A stretch of 64,000 nucleotides of DNA from Flavobacterium buctense. GTDB lineage: Bacteria > Bacteroidota > Bacteroidia > Flavobacteriales > Flavobacteriaceae. How positions within the stretch are numbered: position 1 is the first letter of the stretch; every line of letters begins with the position of its first letter. Positions 1-8,374 of this stretch are shown in pieces. The stretch is taken from assembly GCF_014486695.1 (NCBI RefSeq), contig NZ_JACTAB010000003.1, positions 248,001 through 312,000 on the forward strand, written 5' to 3'. The notes beneath the pieces are model-generated. The model did no database searches. It saw nothing but the letters and a program-made list of their open reading frames with translations, and was not told where the DNA came from. The translations under genes were made by a program, and so were the position numbers.

Positions 1-212
1 CTTGCCAAAAAATGAAACCTTACGTGTTGAAATTACAAGAAGAACTGAAAGACCAAATAAAAATTGTCAGATTAGATGCTGATGAAAATAAAGCTTTAGT
101 CGACGGAATGAAAATTGATGGCTTGCCAACCATAATTGTATACGACAACGGAAAAGAAGTTTGGCGAAATATAGGTTACATCACCGAAGAAGAACTCAGA
201 AAACACTTGTAG
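1..212 (+). CDS. Thioredoxin-family protein, C-terminal part (cut at left edge)
   Basis: The frame is open at the left edge, so only the last 69 residues are visible. They begin Cys-Gln-Lys-Met-Lys-Pro, which fits the second cysteine of a CxxC redox site and the helix that follows it. The Gly-Leu-Pro-Thr further on (about 107-130) is the cis-proline loop that faces the active site in thioredoxins, followed by the usual beta strand and terminal helix. The family carries out thiol-disulfide exchange. The ATG at 12 is internal and is not the start. The stop is one base before the next gene, so the two are probably cotranscribed. Confidence 0.85.
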   Translation, partial: CQKMKPYVLKLQEELKDQIKIVRLDADENKALVDGMKIDGLPTIIVYDNGKEVWRNIGYITEEELRKHL

Positions 213-213
213 T

Positions 214-888
214 ATGATAACCAAAGACGCCCTTCAGTTTCTCGAAGATTTAATAGCGAACAATACTACCGATTGGATGCATGCCAATAAAAAGAGGTAT
301 GAGAACTACAAGAAAGATTATCACAATTACATTGCCTCGCTTTTGGCGGAAATGAAACCCTTGGACAAAACTTTGGAACCGCTGGAAATCAAAAACTGTA
401 CGTTTCGCATCAATCGAGATATTCGTTTTTCCAAAGACAAATCGCCATACAAAACCAATATGGGCGTATGGTTTACCCAAAATAAATTCCGAAAAAACAG
501 TCCGGGCTATTATATTCATTTTGAAAAAGGAAATTCCTTTATCGCCGGTGGTGTTTGGTGTCCGGAACCGGATGAATTGAAAAGAATACGAAAAGAAATA
601 GCTTATTTCCACGAGGATTTGGAAGCTATCGTTGAAGACAAAAATTTCAAGACAGAGTTTTCTAACCTAACACGTGAGGAAAGCAACACATTAAAAAAAG
701 CACCTAAAGATTTCGACCCGAATCATCCGGCTATAGAATTTTTAAAACTGAAAAGTTATACGGCTTCCGCCAAAATTGACGATGCCCTTTTTACCGACAA
801 AGATTTTAGTAAAATGGTGGCTCAAAAACTAATCGCTTTGAAACCTTTAAATGACTTTTTAAACCGAGCTTTGGAAACCGAAGACTAA
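214..888 (+). CDS. DUF2461 domain-containing protein
   Basis: A 224-residue protein matching the DUF2461 (TIGR02453) family along its whole length. Visible family features are the N-terminal aromatic/Asn region (ANNTTDWMHANKKRYE), the INRDIRFSKDKSPYKTN block near residues 66-82 and the GGVWCPEPDELKRIR block near 110-125. No signal peptide or membrane segment is seen, so it should be cytoplasmic. The family is common in Bacteroidota and its biochemical function is not established. It starts one base after the thioredoxin-like stop and ends four bases before the glycosyltransferase, so this is one transcription unit. Confidence 0.88.
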   Translation: MITKDALQFLEDLIANNTTDWMHANKKRYENYKKDYHNYIASLLAEMKPLDKTLEPLEIKNCTFRINRDIRFSKDKSPYKTNMGVWFTQNKFRKNSPGYYIHFEKGNSFIAGGVWCPEPDELKRIRKEIAYFHEDLEAIVEDKNFKTEFSNLTREESNTLKKAPKDFDPNHPAIEFLKLKSYTASAKIDDALFTDKDFSKMVAQKLIALKPLNDFLNRALETED

Positions 889-892
889 ATCG

Positions 893-1960
893 ATGGCAAA
901 AAAAAGAATACTTTTCTTGGGTGAAACTTATCGAGCAGATGCTGTCACTTGGATGAATGGCCTGAAGGATTTTGGCGAGTTTGAAATTGTAACTTGGGAA
1001 CTGCAAACCAAAAACCACGGCATTTACAGACTTATCAGAATACTGGAATTAACCAAAGCGTTTTTAACCATCAAAGGCATCGTAAAAAAGTTCAATGCCG
1101 ATATGGTCATCGCTGAAAGAACAACCAGTTATGGGTACTTAGCAGCATTATCCGGAATTAGACCAATAGCGATTGCTCAACAAGGCATAACCGATTTATG
1201 GCCTATCAATTCTTTGTCATATCCGTTTAAAAAAATCATTCAAAAGTATGCTTACAGTAAGGCCGATTTAATACATGCCTGGGGAAGCGTCATGGCCAAT
1301 CATATGATTGAAAGCGGTGTCGATATGTCGAAAGTAATGGTACTGCCAAAAGGAATCAACTTGGATTTATTTCAATTCAATGATGCCACTAATAACCAAA
1401 AAATTAATGCCATCATCACGCGGTCGCTTAATGCAGAATACCAACATGATTTAATTTTAAATGCTTTTGCCTTATTGAAACAGAAAAATATTCCTTTCAA
1501 TTTGACCGTAATCGGAGATGGTATTGAATTGAAAAAACTACAAACATTAGCCAAAGAATTAAATATCGATAAAGAAGTAGCCTTTACAGGCAGAATTGAT
1601 AACAACGATATCCCTACCTTTTTGCAAAAATCTAATTTCTATATCAGTATGCCCACAACCGAGGGTGTTTCGGCATCACTTTTTGAAGCAATGGCTTGTG
1701 GTTCTTTCCCAATTGTAAGTGATTTACCCGGCAATCGTTACTGGATAGAACAAAAAGTGAACGGAATACTTGTGCCTTCCGAAAATGCCCTTAAATTAGC
1801 GCAAGAATTAGAGTGGGCTTTTCAAAATACAGATTTTACCCGAAAGGCAATTATTGCCAACAGAGCGTTTGTAGAAGAAAATGCCAACTATGAAAAAAAT
1901 ATGAAGAAAATCGCTCTTAAATACCACGATTTGATCACCGCTAAATCAATCACTGTCTAG
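893..1960 (+). CDS. Glycosyltransferase family 4 protein
   Basis: A 355-residue GT-B fold glycosyltransferase. The C-terminal half has the GT4 signature: a nucleotide-binding strand and loop (VIGDGIELKKL, near 207) and an E-x7-E motif at about residues 257-265 (EGVSASLFE), then the MACGSFPIVSDLPG segment that lines the donor sugar site. Such retaining enzymes transfer sugars in surface polysaccharide or lipid glycan synthesis; donor and acceptor cannot be read from sequence. It lies 4 bp before an asparagine synthase gene, a pairing common in surface glycan loci, which suggests but does not prove a joint role. Confidence 0.87.
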   Translation: MAKKRILFLGETYRADAVTWMNGLKDFGEFEIVTWELQTKNHGIYRLIRILELTKAFLTIKGIVKKFNADMVIAERTTSYGYLAALSGIRPIAIAQQGITDLWPINSLSYPFKKIIQKYAYSKADLIHAWGSVMANHMIESGVDMSKVMVLPKGINLDLFQFNDATNNQKINAIITRSLNAEYQHDLILNAFALLKQKNIPFNLTVIGDGIELKKLQTLAKELNIDKEVAFTGRIDNNDIPTFLQKSNFYISMPTTEGVSASLFEAMACGSFPIVSDLPGNRYWIEQKVNGILVPSENALKLAQELEWAFQNTDFTRKAIIANRAFVEENANYEKNMKKIALKYHDLITAKSITV

Positions 1961-1964
1961 ATTT

Positions 1965-3812
1965 ATGTGCGGCATTAACGGAATTTTACATTTAGACTAC
2001 AAACCGGTTGACCAAAATCAATTGGTAAAAATGCGAGATATCTTAGAGCATCGTGGTCCGGATGACAAAGGTATTTATCTCAACAACAATGTTGGTCTTG
2101 GTCACAGAAGACTTTCCATCATTGATACTTCAGCAGCCGGTCACCAACCGTTTACCTCAGATAGTGGCAGATACATCATCGTTTTTAATGGTGAAATCTA
2201 CAATTACCAATCCTTTTATCCCGAATTAAAAAGCAAAGGAATCGCTTTAAAATCAGGTTCTGACACCGAAGTTTTACTGCACCTTTATGAGTTGTATGGT
2301 ATGAAAATGCTGCATCGCTTGAATGGTATGTTCGCCTTTGCCATTTGGGACACTTTAGAGAAAAAGTTAACGCTTTGTCGCGACAGAATGGGTGTAAAAC
2401 CTTTGTATTACGCTATTCACAAAAACTCATTCTATTTTGCCTCCGAACAGAAAGCTCTTTTTACCGCCGGAGTCCCATTAGAAATTTCAGAAAACGGCCT
2501 GGAAGAATATTTTTTTAACCGTTTTGTTGCCGGTGAAAATACATTGTACAACCATGTAAAAAAATTGCTTCCCGGACATTATATGGTAATGGAGGAAAAC
2601 GGCAAAAGTGTAACAACAAGATGGTGGCATTTAAAAGAGCAAATCCAAAACCACATCCCAATCATCAACCCCAAAAAATGGTTTGAAGAAACTTTCTTTG
2701 ATTCGGTGAAATTGCGAATGGTGAGTGATGTTCCCGTTGGGGTTTTACTTAGTGGCGGATTAGATTCTTGTTCAATTTTATCGGCATTATACCATCAAAA
2801 TTTTAAAAACATTGAGGCATTCAATATCAGTTTCTCGGAAGCTGAACACAATGAGTTTCATTTGGCCAAAAAAATTACAGAAGAATACAATTACTTCTTA
2901 AACCACACCCAGCTGGAGAATGAAAATTTGTACCAAAATTTATTTGAGACCACTTATTTCCAAGACGAACCTATAATGCACCTTAACGAGCCGCATTTAT
3001 TGGCTATTGCCAAATTAGCTAAACCAAAAGTAAAAGTATTACTTTCGGGCGAAGGTGCCGATGAATTGATGGGCGGTTATGTACGTTATAAAGCCTTGAA
3101 AAATCCTTCTTTACTCAAAGTTATTTCGCAAATTTCTAAGTTTGAAACCTTTAATAAAAGACCTCGTTACGATAAATTATTTCGTTATTCCAAAATCAAC
3201 AACGAGGCTGATTTAGTGATATTCAATGGTTCCAATGTATATCCGAATGACATTAATTTGTTTTACGGCAATAAAAAGAAACCCGAAAATGCTTATCGCC
3301 ACCAAGTCTTAAGTGAAGCAAAAGAATTATACCCCAAAGATTTGCAACGTCAGGCATTGTATTTTGATCAACACACCTATTTGTGTTCGTTATTAGACCG
3401 AAACGACCGTTGTACCATGGGAAGTTCCATCGAATGTCGTGAGCCGTTTTTGGACCAAAGATTAGTAGCCGGTTTAGGAACCTTAGACAGTAAATGGATG
3501 TTTACCGGCAAAAAAGGAAAGTTTATTCTCAAGACCACGATGGAAGACAAATTACCTAAAGAAATTATCGATTTCAGAAAGATTGGTTTGAGCGCACCAT
3601 GGGGAAAATACTTGACGGATTACCCTATTTTCAAGGAAGAACTCAACAGTTTTGCTAAAAGCGAAATGTTTGACTTGCCATTTATGCAAAATCTTGATGG
3701 CTCCAAAATGGTGAAAGAAATTCAAAAAGGAAACACCAAAATTATTCCTTACATCATGCCGCTTTTCATGTTCCATGTTTGGCAAAAAAACTACCAAAAG
3801 AAATTCGTTTAA
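1965..3812 (+). CDS. asnB: Asparagine synthase (glutamine-hydrolysing)
   Basis: A 615-residue class II glutamine amidotransferase. The protein begins Met-Cys-Gly-Ile, so Cys2 becomes the N-terminal nucleophile after Met removal. The glutaminase domain (about 1-200) carries the HRGPD, FNGEIYN and SGSDTEVLL motifs. The synthetase domain has the PP-loop SGGLDS at about 263-268 and LSGEGADELMGGY further on. It uses ATP, aspartate and glutamine to make asparagine; AsnB-like enzymes in glycan clusters can instead amidate sugars. Its start four bases after a GT4 gene favours cotranscription. The length is normal for the family. Confidence 0.93.
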   Translation: MCGINGILHLDYKPVDQNQLVKMRDILEHRGPDDKGIYLNNNVGLGHRRLSIIDTSAAGHQPFTSDSGRYIIVFNGEIYNYQSFYPELKSKGIALKSGSDTEVLLHLYELYGMKMLHRLNGMFAFAIWDTLEKKLTLCRDRMGVKPLYYAIHKNSFYFASEQKALFTAGVPLEISENGLEEYFFNRFVAGENTLYNHVKKLLPGHYMVMEENGKSVTTRWWHLKEQIQNHIPIINPKKWFEETFFDSVKLRMVSDVPVGVLLSGGLDSCSILSALYHQNFKNIEAFNISFSEAEHNEFHLAKKITEEYNYFLNHTQLENENLYQNLFETTYFQDEPIMHLNEPHLLAIAKLAKPKVKVLLSGEGADELMGGYVRYKALKNPSLLKVISQISKFETFNKRPRYDKLFRYSKINNEADLVIFNGSNVYPNDINLFYGNKKKPENAYRHQVLSEAKELYPKDLQRQALYFDQHTYLCSLLDRNDRCTMGSSIECREPFLDQRLVAGLGTLDSKWMFTGKKGKFILKTTMEDKLPKEIIDFRKIGLSAPWGKYLTDYPIFKEELNSFAKSEMFDLPFMQNLDGSKMVKEIQKGNTKIIPYIMPLFMFHVWQKNYQKKFV

Positions 3813-3825
3813 ATGATGGATTGTT

Positions 3826-3833
3826 TACTTTTG
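3826..3833 (+). promoter_or_regulatory. Probable -7 box (TACTTTTG) before murB
   Basis: TACTTTTG matches the TAnnTTTG -7 element of Flavobacterium sigma-A promoters and lies 22 bp before the murB start. I see no clear TTG at the -33 position, so strength is uncertain. Confidence 0.5.
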
Positions 3834-3854
3834 TAAACTAGTAAGCCTAATTAA

Positions 3855-4871
3855 ATGATGCCAATCCAGACCAATTTCTCCCTGAAAAAATACAATACTT
3901 TCGGCATTGAAGCCAAAGCCCAACAATTTATTGCCGTTCATTCGGTTGAAGAATTAAAAACCGTTTTACAGGAAAACGCCAACGAGAAAAAATTCATACT
4001 CGGCGGCGGAAGTAATATGTTGTTAACGCAAGATATTCATGCTTTAGTGATTCATATTGATTTAAAAGGAAAACGAATCTTAAAAGAAGATGACGATTTC
4101 GTTTGGGTAGAAAGTATGGCCGGCGAAAACTGGCACGAATTCGTATTGTGGACGATTGATCAAAACTTCGGCGGATTAGAGAATATGTCACTGATTCCGG
4201 GGAATGTGGGCACAACTCCGGTACAAAACATTGGCGCTTATGGCACTGAAATTAAAGATACTTTTGTGTCTTGTGAAGCGGTAAATATTGCCACGCAAGA
4301 CCTTAAAACTTTCACTAAAGAAGCATGTAATTTTGGTTATAGAGAAAGCGTTTTTAAACACGAAGCCAAAGACCAATTCGTCATTACTTCAGTTGTTTTT
4401 AAACTGACCAAGCGAAACCATAAAATCAATACGTCTTACGGCGATATAACTAAGGAATTGGAAAAACAAAACGTAGTTGTACCAACCTTGAAAGATGTCT
4501 CCAATGCCGTAATTGCCATTCGTCAAAGCAAATTGCCGGATCCGAAAGAATTGGGCAACAGCGGGAGTTTTTTCAAAAATCCGATTATTTCAAAAGCAGC
4601 TTATGAAAAAGCAAAGGATTTGCATCCCGAAATGCCGCATTATGTGATTTCGGAAACCGAAGTTAAAGTGCCTGCCGGTTGGCTGATTGAACGTGCCGGA
4701 TTTAAAGGAAAACGCTTTGGGGATGCCGGAATCCATAAGAATCAAGCTTTGGTTTTGGTGAACTATGGCAATGCAACGGGTCAAGAAATTCTGGCGGTTT
4801 CCAAAGACATACAAGCCACTATTTTAAAAGAATTCGGCATCGCGATTGAAGCCGAAGTAAATGTGATTTAG
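3855..4871 (+). CDS. murB: UDP-N-acetylmuramate dehydrogenase
   Basis: A 338-residue MurB that reduces the enolpyruvyl group of UDP-GlcNAc-enolpyruvate with NADPH and FAD in cytoplasmic peptidoglycan precursor synthesis. Visible motifs are the FAD-binding ILGGGSNMLLT near residue 50, the IPGNVGTTPVQNIGAYG loop near 115-132, the catalytic Ser region GNSGSFFKNP near 237 and the C-terminal IEAEVNVI, matching the catalytic Glu of E. coli MurB. The length and a tyrosine-containing GYRES segment fit the E. coli type. The frame begins with two Met codons (3855 and 3858). A -7 box lies just upstream, so it can be transcribed apart from asnB. Confidence 0.94.
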   Translation: MMPIQTNFSLKKYNTFGIEAKAQQFIAVHSVEELKTVLQENANEKKFILGGGSNMLLTQDIHALVIHIDLKGKRILKEDDDFVWVESMAGENWHEFVLWTIDQNFGGLENMSLIPGNVGTTPVQNIGAYGTEIKDTFVSCEAVNIATQDLKTFTKEACNFGYRESVFKHEAKDQFVITSVVFKLTKRNHKINTSYGDITKELEKQNVVVPTLKDVSNAVIAIRQSKLPDPKELGNSGSFFKNPIISKAAYEKAKDLHPEMPHYVISETEVKVPAGWLIERAGFKGKRFGDAGIHKNQALVLVNYGNATGQEILAVSKDIQATILKEFGIAIEAEVNVI

Positions 4872-4902
4872 TTATCAGTGTTCAGTCACAATTTCCAGAA
4901 AT

Positions 4903-4930
4903 CGTAATTCATAATTCGTAATTCATAATT
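4903..4930. repeat. Four-unit 7-bp tandem tract just before a start codon
   Basis: Units CGTAATT, CATAATT, CGTAATT, CATAATT sit head to tail and end three bases before the ATG at 4934. The same tract in the same position precedes the ABC transporter gene at 30324. Confidence 0.85.
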
Positions 4931-4933
4931 TAA

Positions 4934-5545
4934 ATGTACATCCCCGACTTATATAAAAACGAAAACCAAGAAGACATTCAAAACTTCCTTCATCAGAACG
5001 GCTTTGCGATTTTGGTCAACCAAACTAATGGAAAATTATGGGCAACGCACACGCCACTGATTTTGGAAACCAATGCTGAAGGAAAACAAATTTTAGTCGG
5101 GCATATTTCTAAAGCCAATCCACAAGCGGAAAGTTTTAAAAATAATGATGAAGTTTTAGCTATTTTTTCGGGTGCCCATACTTATATTTCTTCTTCTTGG
5201 TATGACCATGAAAATGTACCAACGTGGAATTATCTCGCCGTACATGTTTACGGAAAAGTAAAGGTTTACAACCACGAACAAGCTGTAGATTTCCTTAAAA
5301 AGTTGGTCGATAAATACGAAGCCAAATCCGAGAAACCCATTCGCGTTGAAAACCTATCCGAAAAAACCATGCGAGAAGCTCGAGGCATTATTGCTTTTGA
5401 AATCGAAATCACAAGCATCGAAGCCCAAAAGAAATTATCACAAAACCGCGACGATAAAAACTACCAAAACATCATCACCGAGCTCGAAAAAACCAATGAC
5501 AATCAAGCCATTGCCATTGCCAATGAAATGAAAAAGAACCGATAG
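4934..5545 (+). CDS. PaiB-like FMN-binding protein (putative transcriptional regulator family)
   Basis: A 203-residue protein of the FMN-binding negative transcriptional regulator (PaiB) family. It has the MYIPDLYKNEN start, the WATHTPLIL and LVGHISKANPQ blocks in the first half and the SWYDHENVPTWNYLAVHVYG block near residues 92-115, which form the split-barrel flavin-binding fold. PaiB in Bacillus affects sporulation and protease genes, but most homologues have no proven regulatory role and may be flavin-dependent oxidoreductases. It has no separate DNA-binding domain. A 7-bp tandem tract sits directly before its start. Confidence 0.85.
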   Translation: MYIPDLYKNENQEDIQNFLHQNGFAILVNQTNGKLWATHTPLILETNAEGKQILVGHISKANPQAESFKNNDEVLAIFSGAHTYISSSWYDHENVPTWNYLAVHVYGKVKVYNHEQAVDFLKKLVDKYEAKSEKPIRVENLSEKTMREARGIIAFEIEITSIEAQKKLSQNRDDKNYQNIITELEKTNDNQAIAIANEMKKNR

Positions 5546-5563
5546 GAATTTGTTAAAAATCCC

Positions 5564-5594
5564 TTGATTATTGCGGTTAGAATAACTACATTTG
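5564..5594 (+). promoter_or_regulatory. Sigma-A type promoter, TTG-N20-TACATTTG
   Basis: TTG at 5564-5566 and TACATTTG at 5587-5594 are 20 bp apart, close to the Flavobacterium consensus TTG-N19-TAnnTTTG. The start codon of the GT2 gene lies 28 bp downstream. Confidence 0.65.
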
Positions 5595-5622
5595 CACACC
5601 TTTTTAAAGTCAAAAAAAGCCT

Positions 5623-6729
5623 ATGTTATTAGCTCTATTCTGTCTATTCATCGCCGTTGTAGTGGTTCAATTCTTATATTATGTTGTAGTATTTGGCAAA
5701 TTTTCTTTTGCTAAACCACAAACCGCAACCCCGAAAAGAGTTCCGATTTCAGTGATTGTTTGTGCCAAAAATGAAGAAGAAAACGTGCAGCAATTTGTCC
5801 CGCTTTTGGCAGAACAAAATTACCATACTTTCGAAATCGTTTTGATTGACGATGCCTCGAGCGACAATACCTTAGAGATTTTTGAAGCATTTGAAAAACA
5901 ATATGCCAATGTAAAATTGGTCAAAGTAGAAAACAACGAAGCGTTTTGGGGCAATAAAAAATTCGCCTTAACCCTTGGCATCAAAGCCGCTAAATACGAA
6001 TACTTACTTTTTACTGACGCCGATTGTTACCCAACTTCCAAAGATTGGATTACAAGCATGAGTTCGCAATTTACCGCTCAAAAGAATATTGTTTTGGGTT
6101 ATGGTGCGTATGAAAAAATAGCCAATTCCTTTCTAAATAAAATCATCCGTTTTGAGACTTTACTCACGGCAACCCAATATTTTTCTTGGGCCAAAATCGG
6201 AAAACCTTACATGGGTGTTGGTCGAAATATGGCCTACAAACGCGAAGAGTTTTTTAAAGTTCGTGGCTTTATGGATCATATGAAAATCCGTTCCGGTGAT
6301 GACGATTTGTTTATCAATCAGGCGGCAACCAAAGAGAATACTGCCATTTGTTATCTTCCGGACAGCTTTACTTATTCGGAACCGAAAACTTCCTTTAAAG
6401 AATGGTTTACCCAAAAACGCCGCCATGTATCCACTGCGAAACACTATAAAATGTTTGACCGCAATCAATTGAGCGTTTTTTATGCTTCACAATTGTTGTT
6501 TTTGTTGTTGCCAATAGTATTGTTGGTTTTTCAATTTCAATGGATTGCTGTAGTAAGTATTATCGGTTTCCGCTATTTATTTGCCTGGTTAGCGATGGGA
6601 TTTGCCGCCGGTAAATTAAAAGAAAAAGATGTGATGTATTGGTTTCCGATTATAGAAATTGTTCTCATTTTCACTCAATTGAATGTGTTTATTACCAATA
6701 CATTCTCAAAACCGGTTCATTGGAAATAA
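5623..6729 (+). CDS. Glycosyltransferase family 2, membrane-anchored
   Basis: A 368-residue inverting GT2 enzyme. An N-terminal hydrophobic segment (about 1-25) is followed by the GT-A domain with ISVIVCAKNEE near 46, the VLIDDASSDNT block near 75-85 and LLFTDADCYP near 128-137, which supplies the metal-binding DxD. Hydrophobic segments near 286-310, 310-335 and 338-360 anchor it to the inner membrane. The RSGDDDLFIN and QKRRHVST motifs resemble the D(D)D and QxxRW-like sites of processive synthases. The product glycan cannot be inferred. The stop overlaps the start of the sigma factor gene by about 10 bp. Confidence 0.88.
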   Translation: MLLALFCLFIAVVVVQFLYYVVVFGKFSFAKPQTATPKRVPISVIVCAKNEEENVQQFVPLLAEQNYHTFEIVLIDDASSDNTLEIFEAFEKQYANVKLVKVENNEAFWGNKKFALTLGIKAAKYEYLLFTDADCYPTSKDWITSMSSQFTAQKNIVLGYGAYEKIANSFLNKIIRFETLLTATQYFSWAKIGKPYMGVGRNMAYKREEFFKVRGFMDHMKIRSGDDDLFINQAATKENTAICYLPDSFTYSEPKTSFKEWFTQKRRHVSTAKHYKMFDRNQLSVFYASQLLFLLLPIVLLVFQFQWIAVVSIIGFRYLFAWLAMGFAAGKLKEKDVMYWFPIIEIVLIFTQLNVFITNTFSKPVHWK

Positions 6730-7271
6730 ACAAATACATAGAGATGGCAAAAAAAGGTGACCAAGTTGCCTTTACTTATTTGCTCGACCATTATTGGAAC
6801 GAAGTGTATGGATTTATGCTGAAACGCACGGAAAACGAAACCGATTCGGAAGACATTACCATAGAAACTTTCTCAAAAGCTTTTGACAAAATTGCGACCT
6901 ACAATCCTGAATTCCAATTCAACACTTGGTTGATTGCCATTGCTAAAAATGTACACATTGATATGCTTCGCAAAAAGCGATCGACTGTTTTTGTAGAAAT
7001 CACTGATGAAGAAGACCAACAAGCTTACAACGTTGCCGACAGTTCTCCTTCGGCAGAAGACGAATTGATTACCGAACAAAACCTGTCCCGCCTACTTCAA
7101 TTCATCAAAGAATTAAAACCACATTACCAAGAAGTAATTCAACTGCGTTATTTTCAAGAGATGAGTTATCAGGAAATTGCCGAACAACTCAACGAACCTT
7201 TGAGTAATGTTAAAATCAAATTGCTTCGCGCCAAAAAACTATTGGCAGCAATCATCGAAAGCAAAAGATAA
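6720..7271 (+). CDS. RNA polymerase sigma factor, sigma-70 family (ECF type)
   Basis: An ECF sigma factor of 183 residues from a TTG start at 6720 (protein begins (M)EINKYIEMAKKGDQVAF), overlapping the GT2 stop. An ATG at 6744 is an alternative, but the TTG keeps the usual EINKYI helix. Region 2 is visible around ETFSKAFDKIATYNP and FNTWLIAIAKNVHIDMLRK. The region 4 helix-turn-helix is at MSYQEIAEQLNEPLSNVKIKLLRA. It directs RNA polymerase to alternative promoters. No anti-sigma gene follows; the next gene is a TonB-like energy transducer behind its own promoter-like motif. Confidence 0.85.
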   Translation: MEINKYIEMAKKGDQVAFTYLLDHYWNEVYGFMLKRTENETDSEDITIETFSKAFDKIATYNPEFQFNTWLIAIAKNVHIDMLRKKRSTVFVEITDEEDQQAYNVADSSPSAEDELITEQNLSRLLQFIKELKPHYQEVIQLRYFQEMSYQEIAEQLNEPLSNVKIKLLRAKKLLAAIIESKR

Positions 7272-7299
7272 TCCCTTTATTTATCATTTTTAGTTAAGT

Positions 7300-7333
7300 C
7301 TTCCCAACCTTTTAGGGAAATGCAACCTCTTTA
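7300..7333 (+). promoter_or_regulatory. Two-box motif CTTCCCAACCTTTT-N13-CTCTTTA (candidate ECF promoter)
   Basis: The two boxes at 7300-7313 and 7327-7333 are identical in sequence and 13-bp spacing to those at 44854-44887, before an ECF sigma factor gene. This copy points at the TonB-like gene at 7439. The promoter role is inferred from the position of the other copy. Confidence 0.6.
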
Positions 7334-7438
7334 TAATAAATAGTTAACATTATTTATACTAATTTGACCTATCCTGCGTTATACCATTAAACACCTTGCT
7401 TATGTAGTATAAATACTTAACTCTAAAACCATATTATT

Positions 7439-8257
7439 ATGTCAAACGTTAGTATTTATGAAAAAAACTGGATCGATCTGGTTTTTGAAGGCAAAAACAA
7501 AGCCTATGGCGCTTACCAATTGCGTCAAGAAAATTCCAAAACTTCATTAATTGCATTTTTAAGTGGCATCACCTTTTTTTTAGGAGTCATTGGTGGTGGA
7601 TTATTCTTAACTTCTTTTGATGATGCACCAATTGACGGACCTATAATTGAAATTGAAGACAACCAAATCACACCTGTTGATCTATCTTCAAAACCGAAAA
7701 TTAAAGAACCGGAAATTAAACCCTTAAATCAACAGCCGCCAAGTAATGTTGAACCAACTAATCTTTCCAATATGGTTGTCGCCGAAACGCAGCAGTCACA
7801 GGTAGTACCAACAAACAATGAAGTTAAAAATGTACCACCGGCAAGCGAAGGAACTGTTGGCGGTACCGGTCTACCAAATCCGGAAAATAACGGTGGAAGT
7901 ATTGGCACAACTGTCCTTCCGGGCAATGATGGAAATGCAATTGAAACTACTAACAATTTAGACAAACTTCCTTTATATCCGGGCGGAATGAAAAAATTCT
8001 ACGAATATGTGGTCAATAACTTTAGCCGACCTGAAATTGAAGAAGACGGAGAAGTGACCTTGAGTGTAATTATGTCATTTGTAATAGAAAAAGACGGGTC
8101 GCTAACCGATATCAAAGCAGTTCGAAGTACAGACTACAAACTGGAGAGAGAAGCCATTCGACTTTTAAAAGCTTCAAAAGTAAAATGGTCTCCGGGTTTC
8201 AAAGACGGAAAACCTGTTAGAACCTTATTTATGTTACCTATAAAAGTTAAAATTTAA
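7439..8257 (+). CDS. Energy transducer TonB-like protein
   Basis: A 272-residue inner membrane protein with TonB architecture. A cytoplasmic N-terminus (YGAYQLRQEN, common in Bacteroidota TonB proteins) precedes one membrane segment at about 36-58. A long Pro/Asn/Thr-rich periplasmic stretch (about 75-165) follows. The C-terminal domain (about 175-272) has the YPGGMKKFYEYV and VIEKDGSLTDIKAVRS blocks of TonB_C. TonB proteins pass proton-motive energy to outer membrane receptors. No exbB/exbD is adjacent. A two-box motif shared with an ECF sigma operon lies upstream and a terminator follows. Confidence 0.85.
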   Translation: MSNVSIYEKNWIDLVFEGKNKAYGAYQLRQENSKTSLIAFLSGITFFLGVIGGGLFLTSFDDAPIDGPIIEIEDNQITPVDLSSKPKIKEPEIKPLNQQPPSNVEPTNLSNMVVAETQQSQVVPTNNEVKNVPPASEGTVGGTGLPNPENNGGSIGTTVLPGNDGNAIETTNNLDKLPLYPGGMKKFYEYVVNNFSRPEIEEDGEVTLSVIMSFVIEKDGSLTDIKAVRSTDYKLEREAIRLLKASKVKWSPGFKDGKPVRTLFMLPIKVKI

Positions 8258-8263
8258 TTCCTT

Positions 8264-8293
8264 AAAACCGCCTCCAATCCGAGGCGGTTTTTT
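8264..8293 (+). terminator. Rho-independent terminator after the TonB-like gene
   Basis: An 11-bp stem, AAAACCGCCTC / GAGGCGGTTTT, with a CAATCC loop and a T-run, begins 7 bp after the TonB-like stop codon. Confidence 0.85.
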
Positions 8294-8374
8294 GTTAACA
8301 AAAGGTGGAAAGATTAACACCATTTTAGACATTTTGGGTTTTAATTTCAATTAAATATTGGTATTATTGCAATT